A stretch of 64,000 bases of DNA from Rhizobiaceae bacterium (GCA_014238155.1 JABABQ010000050.1:62001-126000); one strand, 5' to 3'. Counted from the stretch's first letter, positions 49,173 to 60,668 are shown. Program-made: numbers and translations. The notes: a model not told the origin generated them from the letters alone.

Positions 49173-50342
49173 TCAGGCCGCAGCTGGGGAAACCGCCAAT
49201 TGCCCCGACGGGACAGTGTGAACCGAAGTCCGACGATAGCTTTCAGCCCGTTTGCGGCTTAGCGCCAAAACCAGCCCCATACCCAACGCAACTGCCATCA
49301 TCGAGGAACCACCATAGGAGATAAAAGGCAGGGTCATGCCCTTTGCCGGCATAAGTCGCAGATTTACACAGATGTTTATGATCGCCTGAAACCCAAACAT
49401 CAGCACCAGCCCGGACAAGGCCAGTTGCACAAATCGGTCACGTTCCTGCAATCCGTGATACAGCCCGCGCAACACGATGAACGCAAAGGTCGCGACCAGC
49501 GCCATCACCAGGACCACTCCAAATTCCTCAGCAGCAACCGAAAAGATGAAATCCGTGTGACTGTCGGGCAGTCCATATTTGACCTGCCCCTCACCCGGGC
49601 CCCGTCCGAACCAGCCGCCTGTTGTGATGGCTTCCAGTCCCCGGTCGACCTGAAAATTATCACCGGTGCCGGTAATGAATCTGTCAATACGAGCCGTCAC
49701 ATGAGGTATCGTCAAATACGCACCTGCAAAGCCCAAAACACCCAATCCGCCGAGCAAGGCAATCCACATCCACGGCATGCCAGCCATGAAGAACATGGTG
49801 CCCCATATGAGAGCAAGCAGGACCGTCTGTCCAAAGTCCGGCTGGGTCACCAGCAATCCTGCACAGGCGGCAAACAACAATATTGAAAACAGGTTGCAGG
49901 GTATATCTGGTCGTTTGGTGCTTTCGGCGAACAAAAAGGCCGTCACCACAACAAATACAGGTTTGAGGAACTCCGACGGCTGCAACAGGAACGATCCGAC
50001 GGCCAGCCAGCGGGTCGCTCCCTTGGCCGAATACCCGATCAATGGTAGCGCCAACAACGCCAGAAGTGTTCCCAATAACATCAACAAGGACAGCCGCTTA
50101 ACCTGTTTAAGGCTCAAAAAGGATGTGCCAATCAGGATCATCAGAGCGGGCAGCAAAAACACTGCATGACGCTTTACGAAATGAAAGCTGTCAGGAATGC
50201 TCAGCCGCGCCGTCACCGAAGGGCTTGCAGACAGCGAAAGCAGAAACCCGCTGGCCAGTAGCAACAGTGCCGCCGCCAACAGATACTTGTCGACCGTCCA
50301 CCACCAATCCGAAACCGGGCTTTTTCTGGCGCGTGACATCAT
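49173..50342 (-). CDS. ftsW: Septal peptidoglycan polymerase FtsW
   Basis: SEDS-family glycosyltransferase acting with FtsI at the septum. 389 residues with about ten membrane helices; the conserved GYSAKGATRWL (including the family Arg), QPSEFLKP, HTDFIFSVAAEEFG and PFISYGGSSM blocks are present. ATG 50342 with GAGGA upstream is preferred over a TTG at 50357. It sits between murD and murG. Confidence 0.97.
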   Translation of the reverse strand: MMSRARKSPVSDWWWTVDKYLLAAALLLLASGFLLSLSASPSVTARLSIPDSFHFVKRHAVFLLPALMILIGTSFLSLKQVKRLSLLMLLGTLLALLALPLIGYSAKGATRWLAVGSFLLQPSEFLKPVFVVVTAFLFAESTKRPDIPCNLFSILLFAACAGLLVTQPDFGQTVLLALIWGTMFFMAGMPWMWIALLGGLGVLGFAGAYLTIPHVTARIDRFITGTGDNFQVDRGLEAITTGGWFGRGPGEGQVKYGLPDSHTDFIFSVAAEEFGVVLVMALVATFAFIVLRGLYHGLQERDRFVQLALSGLVLMFGFQAIINICVNLRLMPAKGMTLPFISYGGSSMMAVALGMGLVLALSRKRAESYRRTSVHTVPSGQLAVSPAAA

Positions 50343-50346
50343 AGGC

Positions 50347-51774
50347 TCAGTCCTCAATTCCTTTAAAACCTTCCAGAGCGCTCACAGCTTTCTTGAAGGC
50401 GTCTCCCCGAATTTCAAAATTGGCATACTGGTCGAAACTTGCCGCCGCCGGGGAAAGCAATACGACAGCAACAGAACCTGCGCCCGATTCGGGCATCGGT
50501 GATGCATCACCAAATTTCATTCCTGCATCCTTCGCCGCATGGTTAACGGCTTGTTGCAGTGTGCCAGCAATTTCATAAGGAATCGTATCCCCAAGCTGGG
50601 CGGCAAACGTTGCAGCAGCTTCACCGATCAAATAGGCCTTTTCGATGCGGGAAAAATGCGGTGCAAGCGCTTCGATTCCGCCATCCTTGGCCAACCCACC
50701 GGCAATCCAGTGAACTTTGTCAAAGCTTGACAGAGCCGGTGCCGCAGCCTCGGCATTTGTGGCTTTTGAATCATTGATAAACAGAACATTCCCGACGGTC
50801 CCCACCTGCTCCATACGATGAGCAAGGCCCGGAAACGATGAAAACCCGCTCAGAACTTGCTCATTTGACACGCCAAGCGATTGACAGACCGCAAGACATG
50901 CTGCGGCGTTTTGGCCGTTGTGTTGTCCACGAAGTGATCCTAACCCGGTCAGCGAGATCACCGGTTCACGCGCCTCATTGATCAGGTCCGACCCATCAAA
51001 CCCTATGTCGGAGCCCGAAACCGGGGTGCCTGAAATGCGCAGAAGAGGTGTAGAATTGTGCTCAATGCTATTAGCTGCTTGCCGGCAGAAATCATCATCG
51101 ACACTGACAACAGCGATATCACTTGCTGCCACCAGACGTTGTTTGATGGCAGCATAATTTTCAATCGTGCCGTGTCGTTCCAGATGATCTGGAGTAATGT
51201 TCAGCAAAACACCAACATGGGCCTGCAAAGATGGCGCGAGGTCGATCTGATAGGATGAGCACTCAACCACGTAGACCTGATTGGCAGGATCATCGCTGAG
51301 CGGGTCGAGATCGAGAACCGCGCGGCCGATATTACCGCCCATTTGAACATCGCGACCGGCACTGGACAGGACATGCGAAATCAGCGCCGTCGTTGTCGAC
51401 TTGCCGTTTGTCCCGGTGATCGCCACGAAAGGTGCCGTACGCCCTTGTTTTTGCATCATCCGTGAAAACAGTTCTATGTCACCAATGACTTCCACCCCTG
51501 CCCGAGCTGCCAGATCAACCGACCAGTGGGGTTGTGGATGGGTCAATGGGACGCCCGGCGCCAGTATCAGGGCCTGACAATTATCCCAGTCAATTTTGCG
51601 TAAATCACCGGTGGGAATACCGATTTGATGCGCCTTTTTAACACTCGCCGGATTGTCGTCAAAGGCGACAAGCTCCGCTCCACCGGCCTGCAATGCCCGT
51701 GCGGTGATCAGTCCTGAACCGCCAAGCCCGAACAGCGCAACCTTCTGCCCTTCAAAAAGTGTAACCGGAATCAT
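50347..51774 (-). CDS. murD: UDP-N-acetylmuramoylalanine-D-glutamate ligase
   Basis: Mur ligase adding D-Glu. 475 residues; N-terminal [19 protein letters not shown] loop [12 protein letters not shown], substrate region ECSSYQID, and [11 protein letters not shown] with C-terminal [11 protein letters not shown]. Eight bases after mraY; its stop is close to the ftsW start. Confidence 0.98.
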   Translation of the reverse strand: MIPVTLFEGQKVALFGLGGSGLITARALQAGGAELVAFDDNPASVKKAHQIGIPTGDLRKIDWDNCQALILAPGVPLTHPQPHWSVDLAARAGVEVIGDIELFSRMMQKQGRTAPFVAITGTNGKSTTTALISHVLSSAGRDVQMGGNIGRAVLDLDPLSDDPANQVYVVECSSYQIDLAPSLQAHVGVLLNITPDHLERHGTIENYAAIKQRLVAASDIAVVSVDDDFCRQAANSIEHNSTPLLRISGTPVSGSDIGFDGSDLINEAREPVISLTGLGSLRGQHNGQNAAACLAVCQSLGVSNEQVLSGFSSFPGLAHRMEQVGTVGNVLFINDSKATNAEAAAPALSSFDKVHWIAGGLAKDGGIEALAPHFSRIEKAYLIGEAAATFAAQLGDTIPYEIAGTLQQAVNHAAKDAGMKFGDASPMPESGAGSVAVVLLSPAAASFDQYANFEIRGDAFKKAVSALEGFKGIED

Positions 51775-51782
51775 GAGGCCAA

Positions 51783-52889
51783 TTACCGCAGTTTCAGCGT
51801 CGCAAGACCGGCCAGCGCGAACATGATGGATATAATCCAGAATCGGATTACCACCTGACTTTCGGTCCAGCCAAGTTGTTCGAAATGATGGTGGATCGGT
51901 GCCATCTTAAACACCCGTTTGCCTGTCATCTTGAAGGAACCTACCTGAATTATCACCGACAGTGCTTCCATCACAAAAAGCCCGCCGATGATCATTAAAA
52001 CGATTTCATGTTTGGCTGCGACCGCAATTGTTCCCAACATGCCACCGAGTGCCAAAGAGCCAGTATCGCCCATAAAAATCGCTGCCGGCGGTGCGTTAAA
52101 CCACAGGAATCCGAGTCCCGCGCCAATCATCGCGCCGCAAATAATGGCCAGTTCGCCGGTACCCAATACGAAGTGAATCTGCAGGTAATCGGCAAATACC
52201 TTGTTACCGGCCAGATAGGCAATAACCCCGAAGGAAGCCGCCGCGATCATCACTGGCACGATCGCCAACCCATCCAACCCATCGGTCAAATTGACGGCGT
52301 TGCCAGCCCCAACAATCACGAAGGCGCCAAAAAAGATAAAGAACCAGCCCAGATGCAATACCAGGTTTTTGAAGAACGGGAATGTCAGTGCACTCGACAT
52401 ATCCACTCCCGATACAGACGAAGTCTGATCACCGAGCATCATGATCACCGCGCAGGCGATGCCGGCGATGATAAATTCAAGCAGCAACCGCAGACGCCCG
52501 GAAAACCCTCCATGACTGGCTTTCTTGACCTTCAGATAATCGTCATAAAATCCGATGCCGCCGAATGACAGCGTCACCAGCAGAACGGTCCAGACATACA
52601 CACTGGACAGATCGGCCCAGATCAAGGTTGAGCCGACCAGTCCAACAAGGATCATCAACCCCCCCATGGTTGGGGTTCCGGCTTTCTTGAAATGGGTGGT
52701 CGGGCCGTCGGCCCGGATCGGCTGGCCCTTTTTCTGCCGCCCACGCAGCGAACGAATGATCTGTGGTCCAAACAGGAAAACAATCAGCACAGACGTAAAC
52801 AATGCACCGCCGGTTCGAAACGTGATGTAACGAAACACATTGAGCAGGGGAATCTGGTTGCCGAATTCGGTCGCGAGATAATGAAGCAT
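51783..52889 (-). CDS. mraY: Phospho-MurNAc-pentapeptide transferase
   Basis: Polytopic enzyme loading the MurNAc-pentapeptide on undecaprenyl phosphate to form lipid I. 368 residues, about ten helices; catalytic-site motifs [33 protein letters not shown] and the HHHFE segment ([12 protein letters not shown]) are all present. 49 bp after murF. Confidence 0.98.
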   Translation of the reverse strand: MLHYLATEFGNQIPLLNVFRYITFRTGGALFTSVLIVFLFGPQIIRSLRGRQKKGQPIRADGPTTHFKKAGTPTMGGLMILVGLVGSTLIWADLSSVYVWTVLLVTLSFGGIGFYDDYLKVKKASHGGFSGRLRLLLEFIIAGIACAVIMMLGDQTSSVSGVDMSSALTFPFFKNLVLHLGWFFIFFGAFVIVGAGNAVNLTDGLDGLAIVPVMIAAASFGVIAYLAGNKVFADYLQIHFVLGTGELAIICGAMIGAGLGFLWFNAPPAAIFMGDTGSLALGGMLGTIAVAAKHEIVLMIIGGLFVMEALSVIIQVGSFKMTGKRVFKMAPIHHHFEQLGWTESQVVIRFWIISIMFALAGLATLKLR

Positions 52890-52938
52890 ATTTTCCTGTC
52901 CGGCGAATTTATCCGCCTCATGTTTCCCTAATAGACGT

Positions 52939-54366
52939 CTATGACGCGTTGAGCTGTTTCTGGTCGACCTGCATCAGTGCATCAATAAATTTTGCAAACT
53001 TCATTCCTAAAGATGCCTTGGCCATAACCACATCTCCACCGCGCAATTCGGCGCAGACCAACGGTACCAACTGATCAATGGTTTGTCTGTGAACTGCACC
53101 AGCGCCCGTTGACAGCGCTTTTTGCAGCGATTTCATTTCAGGTCCGGCAAGAAATACCTTGTCGATACCAGCTGCCAAAATCGGCTCTTCCAGACCAGCA
53201 TGGAACTGCGCCGACAGCGGCCCGAGTTCAAGCATGTCGCCCAGCACCGCAATTCGACGGCCTTTGCCCTTGATTGGAGCTGTGGCAAGCAGCTCCAGCG
53301 CGGCGCGCATGCTGGTTGGATTGGCGTTATAGCTTTCATCAATCAACACCAGGCGATTGTCACCTGTACCGATCGTATGACGTTGACCCCTGCCCTTGAC
53401 CGGTTGCATATCTGCAACCGCCAGACCGGCGCGCGCCAGATCAGCACCGACCAGTTTGCAAGCCGCCAGAACACCGAGAATATTTTGCGCGATGTGACGG
53501 CCCGGAGCGCCAACCTTGACAACAACATCATCTCCAAGAATCGTCGCCGTCAGGCAGGAACATGACCCGTGCAACACCAATTTTGACAGATGGGCATCGC
53601 ATCCTTCGGCTTCTCCAAAGGTACAAATAGTCTCAACTCCGGCTTTCCCGGCCCAATTTCGCAGCAGGTCCAGCCTTTCATCATCGCCGTTTATCAGGGC
53701 AACGCCTCCGGGCTCAACGCCTTGAAAAATCTCAGCTTTTGCACGTGCGATTTCATCGACACTGGCAAATGCGCCAAGATGTACGGCGGCAACGTTCATC
53801 ACCATGGCCACATCTGGCCGCGCCATTTTTACGAGCGGCGTGATTTCGCCGGGGTGGTTCATGCCGATTTCAATTACTGCAAAATCTGTGTCCTGGGGCA
53901 TCCGCGCCAGCGTCAGCGGCACGCCCCAGTGGTTGTTAAATGAAGCGACAGCCGCGTGAACTTTTCCCGACGGCGCAAGAGCTGTTCTCAGCGCTTCCTT
54001 GGTCGTGGTTTTACCAACACTGCCGGTAACCGCAATGACCTTTGCCCCGGTGCGGCCTCGTGCAGCAATACCCAGACGTTCCAGAGCGCCCAGCACATCA
54101 TCCACCACCAGCAAGGAGCCGGTATCGCCGGTCAGTCGGTCACACCAATCCTCGCTGACCACGCTGAGTGCGCCACCACTGGCAAACGCCCCCGCGACAA
54201 ATTTATGGCCATCATGGACATCGCCCTTGATGGCAAAATAGGCGTCGCCCGGCGAAATGGTCCGGCTGTCAATTGAAATGCCGGTTATGCCGTCTGGCAT
54301 GTCGCCAAGCACCCGCGCCTGCATCACGTCGCAAAGTTCCTTACTGGTCCAGAGCAGGTCTGTCAT
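52939..54366 (-). CDS. murF: UDP-MurNAc-tripeptide-D-Ala-D-Ala ligase
   Basis: Mur ligase adding D-Ala-D-Ala. 475 residues; ATP loop [24 protein letters not shown] and [15 protein letters not shown] motifs, and a long N-terminal substrate domain. It overlaps murE by four bases (ATGA). Confidence 0.97.
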   Translation of the reverse strand: MTDLLWTSKELCDVMQARVLGDMPDGITGISIDSRTISPGDAYFAIKGDVHDGHKFVAGAFASGGALSVVSEDWCDRLTGDTGSLLVVDDVLGALERLGIAARGRTGAKVIAVTGSVGKTTTKEALRTALAPSGKVHAAVASFNNHWGVPLTLARMPQDTDFAVIEIGMNHPGEITPLVKMARPDVAMVMNVAAVHLGAFASVDEIARAKAEIFQGVEPGGVALINGDDERLDLLRNWAGKAGVETICTFGEAEGCDAHLSKLVLHGSCSCLTATILGDDVVVKVGAPGRHIAQNILGVLAACKLVGADLARAGLAVADMQPVKGRGQRHTIGTGDNRLVLIDESYNANPTSMRAALELLATAPIKGKGRRIAVLGDMLELGPLSAQFHAGLEEPILAAGIDKVFLAGPEMKSLQKALSTGAGAVHRQTIDQLVPLVCAELRGGDVVMAKASLGMKFAKFIDALMQVDQKQLNAS

Positions 54367-55808
54367 TTGCCCCCCTCCAGCGCCTGCGCCACAACTTGAT
54401 GATCTGAAAACGGCAGTGTCTCGGTGCCGACGATCTGCCCTTCTTCGTGTCCTTTTCCAGCGACTATCAACGAATCACCTGCCTGCAATTGGTCAACGGC
54501 ATGTTCAATAGCCGCGCGACGATCACCGATTTCCGTGGCGCCGGGAACAACGGCAAGTATCTGAGCGCGTACAGCAGCGGCATTTTCGGTCCTTGGATTG
54601 TCATCCGTTACAATCACCAGATCAGCCAGTCTGTGGGCGATCTCGCCCATGATCGGGCGCTTTCCCTGATCCCGGTCACCACCACATCCAAATACAAGAA
54701 CAAGCTTGCCAGTCGTATAGGGTTTTAGGGCAGTGAGGACGTTTTCCAGCGCTTCGGGTTTATGGGCGTAATCCACGTAAGCGGGCGCCCCATCACCAGT
54801 CTGGCCGATCAATTCCAGCCGTCCCGATGCCCCCTTCAGATTTTCAAGCGACGCCAGCACCGCGGCCGCATCACCACCGGTCGCGATTGCCAATCCGGCG
54901 GCGACCAAAGCATTGGACATCTGAAATTCTCCGGCAAGCGGCAATTCCACCCGAAACATTTTGCCCGCATGGACAACTTCGGCGATTTGCGCATGTCGAT
55001 GCTGTTCCAGCCTCTTTAAACACAGAAAATCACCCTTGCGCCCGACGGTCCTGACGTTTAGCCCACGTTTCCCGGCGGCTGCAATCACCGGGTCGCTATA
55101 CGGGTCGTCAGCAAATACCACCGCCGACTGTTGTGGTTCCAACAGCGTATCGAACAACCGCAACTTGGCCGTCAAATATTCATCAATATCGGCGTGGTAG
55201 TCGAGATGATCGCGGCCAAGATTTGTAAAGCCACCAGCCACCAGATTCACCCCGTCCAGCCGCCGCTGATCAAGTCCGTGGGACGACGCTTCCATCGCAC
55301 AATGAGTGACACCTTCACCAGCAAGTTCGGCCAGCAACTGGTGCAATTGCACCGGGTCAGGTGTGGTCAGCGATCCGTAATCATCGCGTCCCGGCGCAAA
55401 AACGCCGGTTGTTCCGATCATCGCAGCCTGACAACCGAGCTGCAACCAGATCTGGCGCAGGAACGAAGCCACGGAGGTTTTGCCAGCCGTACCCGTGACG
55501 GCGGCCATAAATTGCGGTTGGTCTGCATAATAGTGTGCTGCCGCCAGAGCAATGGCGCGGCGCACATCAGGCGACCGAACCACCGGCAGGTCAGCAAAAT
55601 CCCCCAAATCCGTGTCGGCTGAAACCAGGATCGCAGCGGCTCCCGATTGCATTGCAGCTGGAATGAACGCTGAGCCATCGACATTGGATCCCGGCATGGC
55701 GGCAAACAGCATACCGGGCTTCACCTGTCGGGAATCGACAGTAAGACCGGAGATTTCAACATCTCCTATACGCCTGACATCGGGTCCAAAAATCTTGCTC
55801 AACAGCAT
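54363..55808 (-). CDS. murE: UDP-MurNAc-L-Ala-D-Glu-meso-DAP ligase
   Basis: Mur ligase adding the third residue of the stem. 481 residues; ATP loop [15 protein letters not shown], the [14 protein letters not shown] motif and DDNPRTE near residue 410, where DNPR is the signature of meso-diaminopimelate specificity rather than lysine. 25 bp after ftsI and coupled to murF. Confidence 0.98.
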   Translation of the reverse strand: MLLSKIFGPDVRRIGDVEISGLTVDSRQVKPGMLFAAMPGSNVDGSAFIPAAMQSGAAAILVSADTDLGDFADLPVVRSPDVRRAIALAAAHYYADQPQFMAAVTGTAGKTSVASFLRQIWLQLGCQAAMIGTTGVFAPGRDDYGSLTTPDPVQLHQLLAELAGEGVTHCAMEASSHGLDQRRLDGVNLVAGGFTNLGRDHLDYHADIDEYLTAKLRLFDTLLEPQQSAVVFADDPYSDPVIAAAGKRGLNVRTVGRKGDFLCLKRLEQHRHAQIAEVVHAGKMFRVELPLAGEFQMSNALVAAGLAIATGGDAAAVLASLENLKGASGRLELIGQTGDGAPAYVDYAHKPEALENVLTALKPYTTGKLVLVFGCGGDRDQGKRPIMGEIAHRLADLVIVTDDNPRTENAAAVRAQILAVVPGATEIGDRRAAIEHAVDQLQAGDSLIVAGKGHEEGQIVGTETLPFSDHQVVAQALEGGK

Positions 55809-55833
55809 TTATGCAGCGCTCTTTAATAAATAT

Positions 55834-57567
55834 TCATCGCCGATACGACGACAAAGTGGCGGTATCACGAATATCAAAATCAGGCCGAATGCCCAGCAAC
55901 GGGGCGGATCGTTTGATAATATTGGCAACCGATGGGGCAGCATTCATACCGGCGGTTGCATATCTTTGGCCCTTTTCAGGTTTCGGCTCATCAATGATCA
56001 CCAATACGATATATTGCGGATCATTGACCGGGAATGTGGACAAAAATGCATTAAACCGGTGGCCGCTTGAGTAGCGCCCTTTGATCACTTTTTCAGCGGT
56101 TCCGGTTTTGCCGCCAACCAGATAGCCCGGCACCTCCGAACGTCTGCCCGACCCCTTCACAACATTAAGGCGCAACAAATAGCGCATCGTGTCGGACGTT
56201 CGGGGCTTGAGAACCCGGCGGGCCAGCGTATCGGCCTCGTCTGCTGACCGGGGAAACAGCGTCGGTGGTATTAATTTTCCACCATTGACCAGCGCAGCAG
56301 CAGCCACGGCGGTCTGCAAGGGTGTTGTCGAGATACCGTGACCATAGGAAATAGTAATCGAATTGACCTTTTTCCATTTCTTGGGCTGGGTTGGCCGAGC
56401 AATTTCCGGCAGTTCCAACCCTTCCATTTTGGTCAGCAATCCCATCCGGGTGAGGAATTCTTGATGCCCCTTGATACCGACCACATCGGCCATTTTGGCG
56501 GTACCGATATTGGACGAATAGATGAACACTTCAGGTACAGACAAAATACGTTTTTTGCCGTGAAAATCGGTGATCCGGAAGCGCCCGATGCGAATTGGAT
56601 TTCGTGCATCAAACCGGTCACGAAGGTTGACCTTTCCGCTGTCCAGCGCCATCGCGGTGGTGAAGGTCTTGAACGTCGATCCCATTTCAAAGAGCCCCGC
56701 CGACATCCGGTTCAAGCGGTCCTTTTTCAACGCGTCAACGGGGTTGTTGGGATTGTAATCCGGCAGCGATGACATGGCGACAATTTCACCTGTATGAACA
56801 TTCAATACCACTCCGGCTGCTGCGATCGCCTGGTATTTCCGCATGGCCTCAACCAGCGTTTCACGAACATAATGCTGCACCCGTAAATCAACGCTGAGTT
56901 TTACCGGCTCAAGTTCCTTATCCACCGCAAAACCTGATGCCTGCAGCTGTCGCAGCCAGGAATCATCGAGGTGTTTTTCAATTCCGGCAATGCCCTGATT
57001 GTCGATATTTGTGTGGCCAAGAATATGCGAAGCCGTTTCACTTGCGGGATAAAATCTCTGGCTTTCAGGGCGAAACCCAACACCTGGAAGTCCAAGCGCC
57101 AGAATGTCGGCCTGTTGGCGCGGCGTAATCTCCCGTTTGATCCATACAAACCCTTGCCCGCTCTTGAGCTTGCGCATGGTGTTTTTGTACTCGAGCTCCG
57201 GTAAAACTGTTACAAGTGCCTCATAGATCTCGTTTGGCCGTTCGATAATTTTGGGCTCAGCAAACAACGACTGAACTTCGATATCCAGCGCCAGTATCTG
57301 ACCATTGCGGTCGAGAATTTTTGGGCGGGCAGCGGTCAGAGCCGTGTCGACATTTCGGCGTACAATCCGCCCTTCATTGCCATTCATGCCCAGATAGATC
57401 AGCCGACCCTGAATGATGATAAACAGAGCAGCAATTCCAAACATTACGACAAAGATGCGGTCACGCGCCTGGACCGTCACGTCCGTAGGTTCATATCCAT
57501 TCCCGGCGCCAGAAAAACTTAATTTCTTTGACAATTCCGAGATTGCCCTGAGACATCTATCAATCAA
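55834..57567 (-). CDS. ftsI: Septal transpeptidase FtsI (PBP3)
   Basis: Class B penicillin-binding protein, 577 residues. A single membrane anchor (about 37-58), a pedestal domain, and the transpeptidase with Ser287-x-x-Lys290 (GSTFK), Ser341-Ser-Asn343 (YSSN) and Lys477-Thr-Gly (GGKTGTAEK). It works with FtsW. Overlaps ftsL by four bases. Confidence 0.98.
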   Translation of the reverse strand: MIDRCLRAISELSKKLSFSGAGNGYEPTDVTVQARDRIFVVMFGIAALFIIIQGRLIYLGMNGNEGRIVRRNVDTALTAARPKILDRNGQILALDIEVQSLFAEPKIIERPNEIYEALVTVLPELEYKNTMRKLKSGQGFVWIKREITPRQQADILALGLPGVGFRPESQRFYPASETASHILGHTNIDNQGIAGIEKHLDDSWLRQLQASGFAVDKELEPVKLSVDLRVQHYVRETLVEAMRKYQAIAAAGVVLNVHTGEIVAMSSLPDYNPNNPVDALKKDRLNRMSAGLFEMGSTFKTFTTAMALDSGKVNLRDRFDARNPIRIGRFRITDFHGKKRILSVPEVFIYSSNIGTAKMADVVGIKGHQEFLTRMGLLTKMEGLELPEIARPTQPKKWKKVNSITISYGHGISTTPLQTAVAAAALVNGGKLIPPTLFPRSADEADTLARRVLKPRTSDTMRYLLRLNVVKGSGRRSEVPGYLVGGKTGTAEKVIKGRYSSGHRFNAFLSTFPVNDPQYIVLVIIDEPKPEKGQRYATAGMNAAPSVANIIKRSAPLLGIRPDFDIRDTATLSSYRR

Positions 57568-57950
57568 TTTTCCGAGGCCTTTTGTATGAGGTCGCCAATA
57601 CTTCCGGTGGTCAGTTCCTCTCCCTCGCCGGCTTGTTGTTCATCAACTTCAGGTTCAATTGGTGGACGCATATCGGGCAATTCTGACGAGTCGATGATCT
57701 GGAAGGATTCCATCGGCTTTAGCATCAGCTGATCGGAAAACTGTCGCGCGATGGCTTCCAGCCTCGACGGCCCGGTTTCCAGCGCCCAGTCGGCCTGCAG
57801 TAGCGAGATTTTTCGTTGCTGAGCCGCGATCTGCGCCTTTAGTGTTTTCAGTTCCTTGGCAGAAAGTTCCGCCTCATGTTTGATTTGAAAAGTGTAAATC
57901 GCACCGGCGACTGCAACGCCCAGCAGGATTGCATCAGTAATTCGAATCAT
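57564..57950 (-). CDS. ftsL: Cell division protein FtsL
   Basis: Small bitopic divisome protein, 128 residues: membrane helix at about 5-23 (ITDAILLGVAVAGAIYTF), then a coiled coil (AELSAKELKTLKAQIAAQQR) and the short motif LEAIARQFSDQLMLKP, then an acidic tail. Called by position between rsmH and ftsI as much as by sequence, since FtsL is poorly conserved. Coupled to both neighbours by 4-bp overlaps. Confidence 0.92.
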   Translation of the reverse strand: MIRITDAILLGVAVAGAIYTFQIKHEAELSAKELKTLKAQIAAQQRKISLLQADWALETGPSRLEAIARQFSDQLMLKPMESFQIIDSSELPDMRPPIEPEVDEQQAGEGEELTTGSIGDLIQKASEN

Positions 57951-58960
57951 GCCGACCTCCCAGCAGAAACAACATCAGCCAGTCGTGGCAGGCCAAAAAC
58001 CGACCGGTCATCGCTTCCAACAGGCGCGTCGGTTCGCACCGCTGTGCGCAATTTGGCGGACCTTGAACGCGGGTTCTGCTCACTCTCTTCCTTCGACGCC
58101 GCCAATGCCCCTCTTTTGGTCTGGTGAAAGGTCAACGGCGTATTCTGCGTCTCGGGCAGATGACGGGAGCCTCCCGATTGCTCGGCCCGATCTTTGAAGA
58201 ACCGTTTTACCAGCCGGTCCTCCAGTGAATGAAAACTGACAATCACCAATCGCCCGCCGGGCTTGAGAATTCGTTCTGCCGCCAGCAAGGCGTCGGCCAG
58301 TTCATCAAGTTCCCGATTAACAAATATCCGCAATGCCTGAAATGTTCGTGTCGCCGGGTGGATCCGGTCGTTTGGCTTGCGACTCAATACTTTTTCAACA
58401 CATGCTGCCAATTGTTTGGTTGTATCAAATGGTGCTTTGGCGCGCTGCTCGACAATTTCAGCAGAAATGCGCGAGGCCTGTCGCTCATCTCCCAGTATAC
58501 CGATAATGCGTGTTAAATCAGAGCGTTGGAGAGAGTTGACAACATCAGCCGCGCTGACCCCAGATTGCTCCATGCGCATGTCGAGAGGGCCTTCTTTTTG
58601 GAAAGAAAACCCCCGTTCCGCCTGATCAATCTGCATCGACGAAACACCAATATCAGCAACCACACCATCAACGGCATCAAACCCCGAAGCTTTGGCCAGC
58701 GCATCAAGATTGGAAAATCGGCCATGCTGCAGGATCAACCTGCCCTTATGGGCATTCACCAGATCGGCCCCGGCAGCGATGGCATCAGGGTCACGATCGA
58801 TTGCCACAACCTGCGCACCGGCATCAAGCAGTGCACCGGTATAACCACCCGCCCCGAATGTCGCGTCGATAAATATGCCACCTTCCAAAGGTGAAAGTGC
58901 TTGCAAAACCTGCGGCAACATTACCGGAATGTGAGGTGGCGATGGCACGGCATTTGGCAT
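57947..58960 (-). CDS. rsmH: 16S rRNA (cytosine1402-N4)-methyltransferase
   Basis: SAM-dependent methylase of C1402 in the ribosomal P site. 337 residues; HIPVMLPQVLQAL, SAM motif DATFGAGGYTGALL, and the C-terminal SFHSLEDRLVKRFF are diagnostic. The frame is open for another 134 codons upstream, but that part runs into rnpB and is not coding; ATG 58960 begins the conserved N-terminus. First gene of the dcw cluster here, since mraZ is absent. Confidence 0.97.
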   Translation of the reverse strand: MPNAVPSPPHIPVMLPQVLQALSPLEGGIFIDATFGAGGYTGALLDAGAQVVAIDRDPDAIAAGADLVNAHKGRLILQHGRFSNLDALAKASGFDAVDGVVADIGVSSMQIDQAERGFSFQKEGPLDMRMEQSGVSAADVVNSLQRSDLTRIIGILGDERQASRISAEIVEQRAKAPFDTTKQLAACVEKVLSRKPNDRIHPATRTFQALRIFVNRELDELADALLAAERILKPGGRLVIVSFHSLEDRLVKRFFKDRAEQSGGSRHLPETQNTPLTFHQTKRGALAASKEESEQNPRSRSAKLRTAVRTDAPVGSDDRSVFGLPRLADVVSAGRSA

Positions 58961-59160
58961 GAGATGCAAATATTCCCTTGATGAGCTGTTTCTTGCCCCA
59001 GCTCTCCAGTCCCGCCTGGCAGCAGCGGGCAATAATCGGCTGTTTGGGCGCAGGTTGGCGAAATCTCCGTGCACTATTTGTTCAAAACTCCTTTTAAGGC
59101 ACAGGAGAAGCCTGCCTTGCGACTCGCCAGCACCGGTTAACCGAACATGAATAGATAATC

Positions 59161-59176
59161 TTAAGGGTTCGTTTAC
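59161..59176. promoter_or_regulatory. Near-consensus CtrA-like box upstream of rsmH
   Basis: TTAA, seven bases, TTTAC: one base off the TTAA-N7-TTAAC consensus, about 200 bp upstream of rsmH and about 100 bp downstream of the rnpB 3' end. A GGTTAACC lies at 59136-59143. The mismatch makes this a weak candidate. Confidence 0.3.
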
Positions 59177-59274
59177 ATTGATCAGAATTCCGCAGTTTGA
59201 AGACCAGCGAAAATCCGCCAATTTGCAGGCTCCGTTGACCAGTCGGACTTGGGTGTGAACCAGAAATTTAATTA

Positions 59275-59665
59275 CCAGCTGGCCTGTAAGCCGGGTTCTG
59301 TGCGCTTCGACGAGCGAAGGCGATGACCATTCCTCTGGGGCAGCCATTGCTGGACACCTCAATGCGACCTACCCGAACACTCTCACCTGGAAACAGGCTG
59401 GTTCTGCTTGCGCAAAACATGGTGTTCCTATTCGGTCTTGCTCCCGGTGGGGTTTACCTTGCCACATCCGTTGCCGGCTGTGCGGTGGGCTCTTACCCCA
59501 CCATTTCACCCTTGCCTCTTACGAGGTGGTATACTTTCTGTTGCACTTTCCCTAGGGTCACCCCCGCCGGGCGTTACCCGGCACCGTGTTTCCATGGAGC
59601 CCGGACTTTCCTCCCCTCACCATCTTTCGACGTTGCAAAGGGCGGTCATCCAGCCAGCTGGTCAG
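59275..59665 (-). ncRNA. rnpB: RNase P RNA, bacterial class A
   Basis: Catalytic RNA that matures tRNA 5' ends. On the minus strand the 5' P4 element GAGGAAAGTCCGGGCTCC and its 3' partner with ACAGAACCCGGCTTA are both present, the ends pair as P1 (CCAGCTGGC with GCCAGCTGG), and the AGGGTGAAATGGTGGGGTAAG block of the core is intact. Length of about 390 nt fits alphaproteobacteria. Ends are estimated from the P1 pairing. It lies upstream of rsmH on the same strand. Confidence 0.95.
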
Positions 59666-59756
59666 ACTATTTGGCGTGAAAATGTCAACGGGTCAAAGAA
59701 AATCGCCAAACGGCGACAAAGTTCCAACTATTACGGGTGATTGTTGGAGCAGAACT

Positions 59757-60494
59757 CTATGTCTGACGCATAATCCGCCGGACGCGTTTACAATAATGGC
59801 GGCTGATCTTGTTCATGCGCTTTGCAGCATGGCCGGCATTATATTTCAATATCGCACCACAGGTTGACCCGCCGCCCAGTTTATAGGCTTTGCCAAGATA
59901 TTTCATACCGTAGCGGATATTGATATCCGGATGATACAGATGCTTCATCTTGCCTTCATAGCCGATATAACGGGCAGTTCTCGGCAGCAATTGCATCAGG
60001 CCGATTTCACCGGCCCGACCGCGAGCGGCTGGCCTGTAATTTGACTCAACCTCGACCACCGCCAAAGCCAATTTCAAAGGTACACCGTTCGCCTTGGCGT
60101 GTTTAGCGATAATTGGGGCGAACATCTGGCGGTTTTCGACCACCAGTTGCTTGGACGTCAGGTCCTTGTGGGTCGGAGCAGCAACAGCGGCCACTTCTTC
60201 AATTTTTGCCACGGCTACCGGATTTTTCAGTTTTTCCGTTTGCTTCAGCGCCACCTGAGTTTCAACCAACTTGGTTTCATCCACTTTGGTTTCGGCCACC
60301 TTCGTTTCGATTGTTGGCTCGACCGAACGGGAGGCTTCATTGGAAGCAACCAGCATCTTCAAATTAACAGGTGTTTTTAGTGGTTGATCAAAATTACTGC
60401 CACCATAGACATTACGCGCCGTTTGAGAGTTCTGACATGCTGAAAGTGCAAATGGCACAATCGACACAACAAATATCAGACGGAGAAACTGCAT
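59757..60494 (-). CDS. Lytic transglycosylase lipoprotein (SLT domain)
   Basis: 245 residues. A lipoprotein signal (MQFLRLIFVVSIVPFALSAC), then a linker containing repeated short units (VAETKVDETKLVETQ) and a C-terminal SLT domain: catalytic Glu in VVEVESNYRPAA, GEIGLMQLLPRTARYIGY, NIRYGMKYLGKAY and ILKYNAGHAAKRM. It cleaves glycan strands to anhydro-muropeptides, probably from the inner face of the outer membrane. ATG 60494 gives the signal peptide; the frame extends to 60539. Confidence 0.9.
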   Translation of the reverse strand: MQFLRLIFVVSIVPFALSACQNSQTARNVYGGSNFDQPLKTPVNLKMLVASNEASRSVEPTIETKVAETKVDETKLVETQVALKQTEKLKNPVAVAKIEEVAAVAAPTHKDLTSKQLVVENRQMFAPIIAKHAKANGVPLKLALAVVEVESNYRPAARGRAGEIGLMQLLPRTARYIGYEGKMKHLYHPDINIRYGMKYLGKAYKLGGGSTCGAILKYNAGHAAKRMNKISRHYCKRVRRIMRQT

Positions 60495-60668
60495 CCGGTT
60501 GCCTTTTATCAAATCTTCTAACGACCCCAAGGAAGGCAAAATAAATTCACCATTCTCTCATCCCTATGGCTTGAACATCCAAAACGTACAGAAATAAGGC
60601 AGAGCCGCCATATTTGTCACATTGTTGCGACAATTTCTCAATCCCGCCGAGTATTGCACAGCCAATTT

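Noticed and set aside
58961-59362. N-terminal extension of rsmH by 134 codons
   Set aside because: It crosses rnpB, lacks homology-like sequence, and the conserved start HIPVML follows the ATG at 58960.
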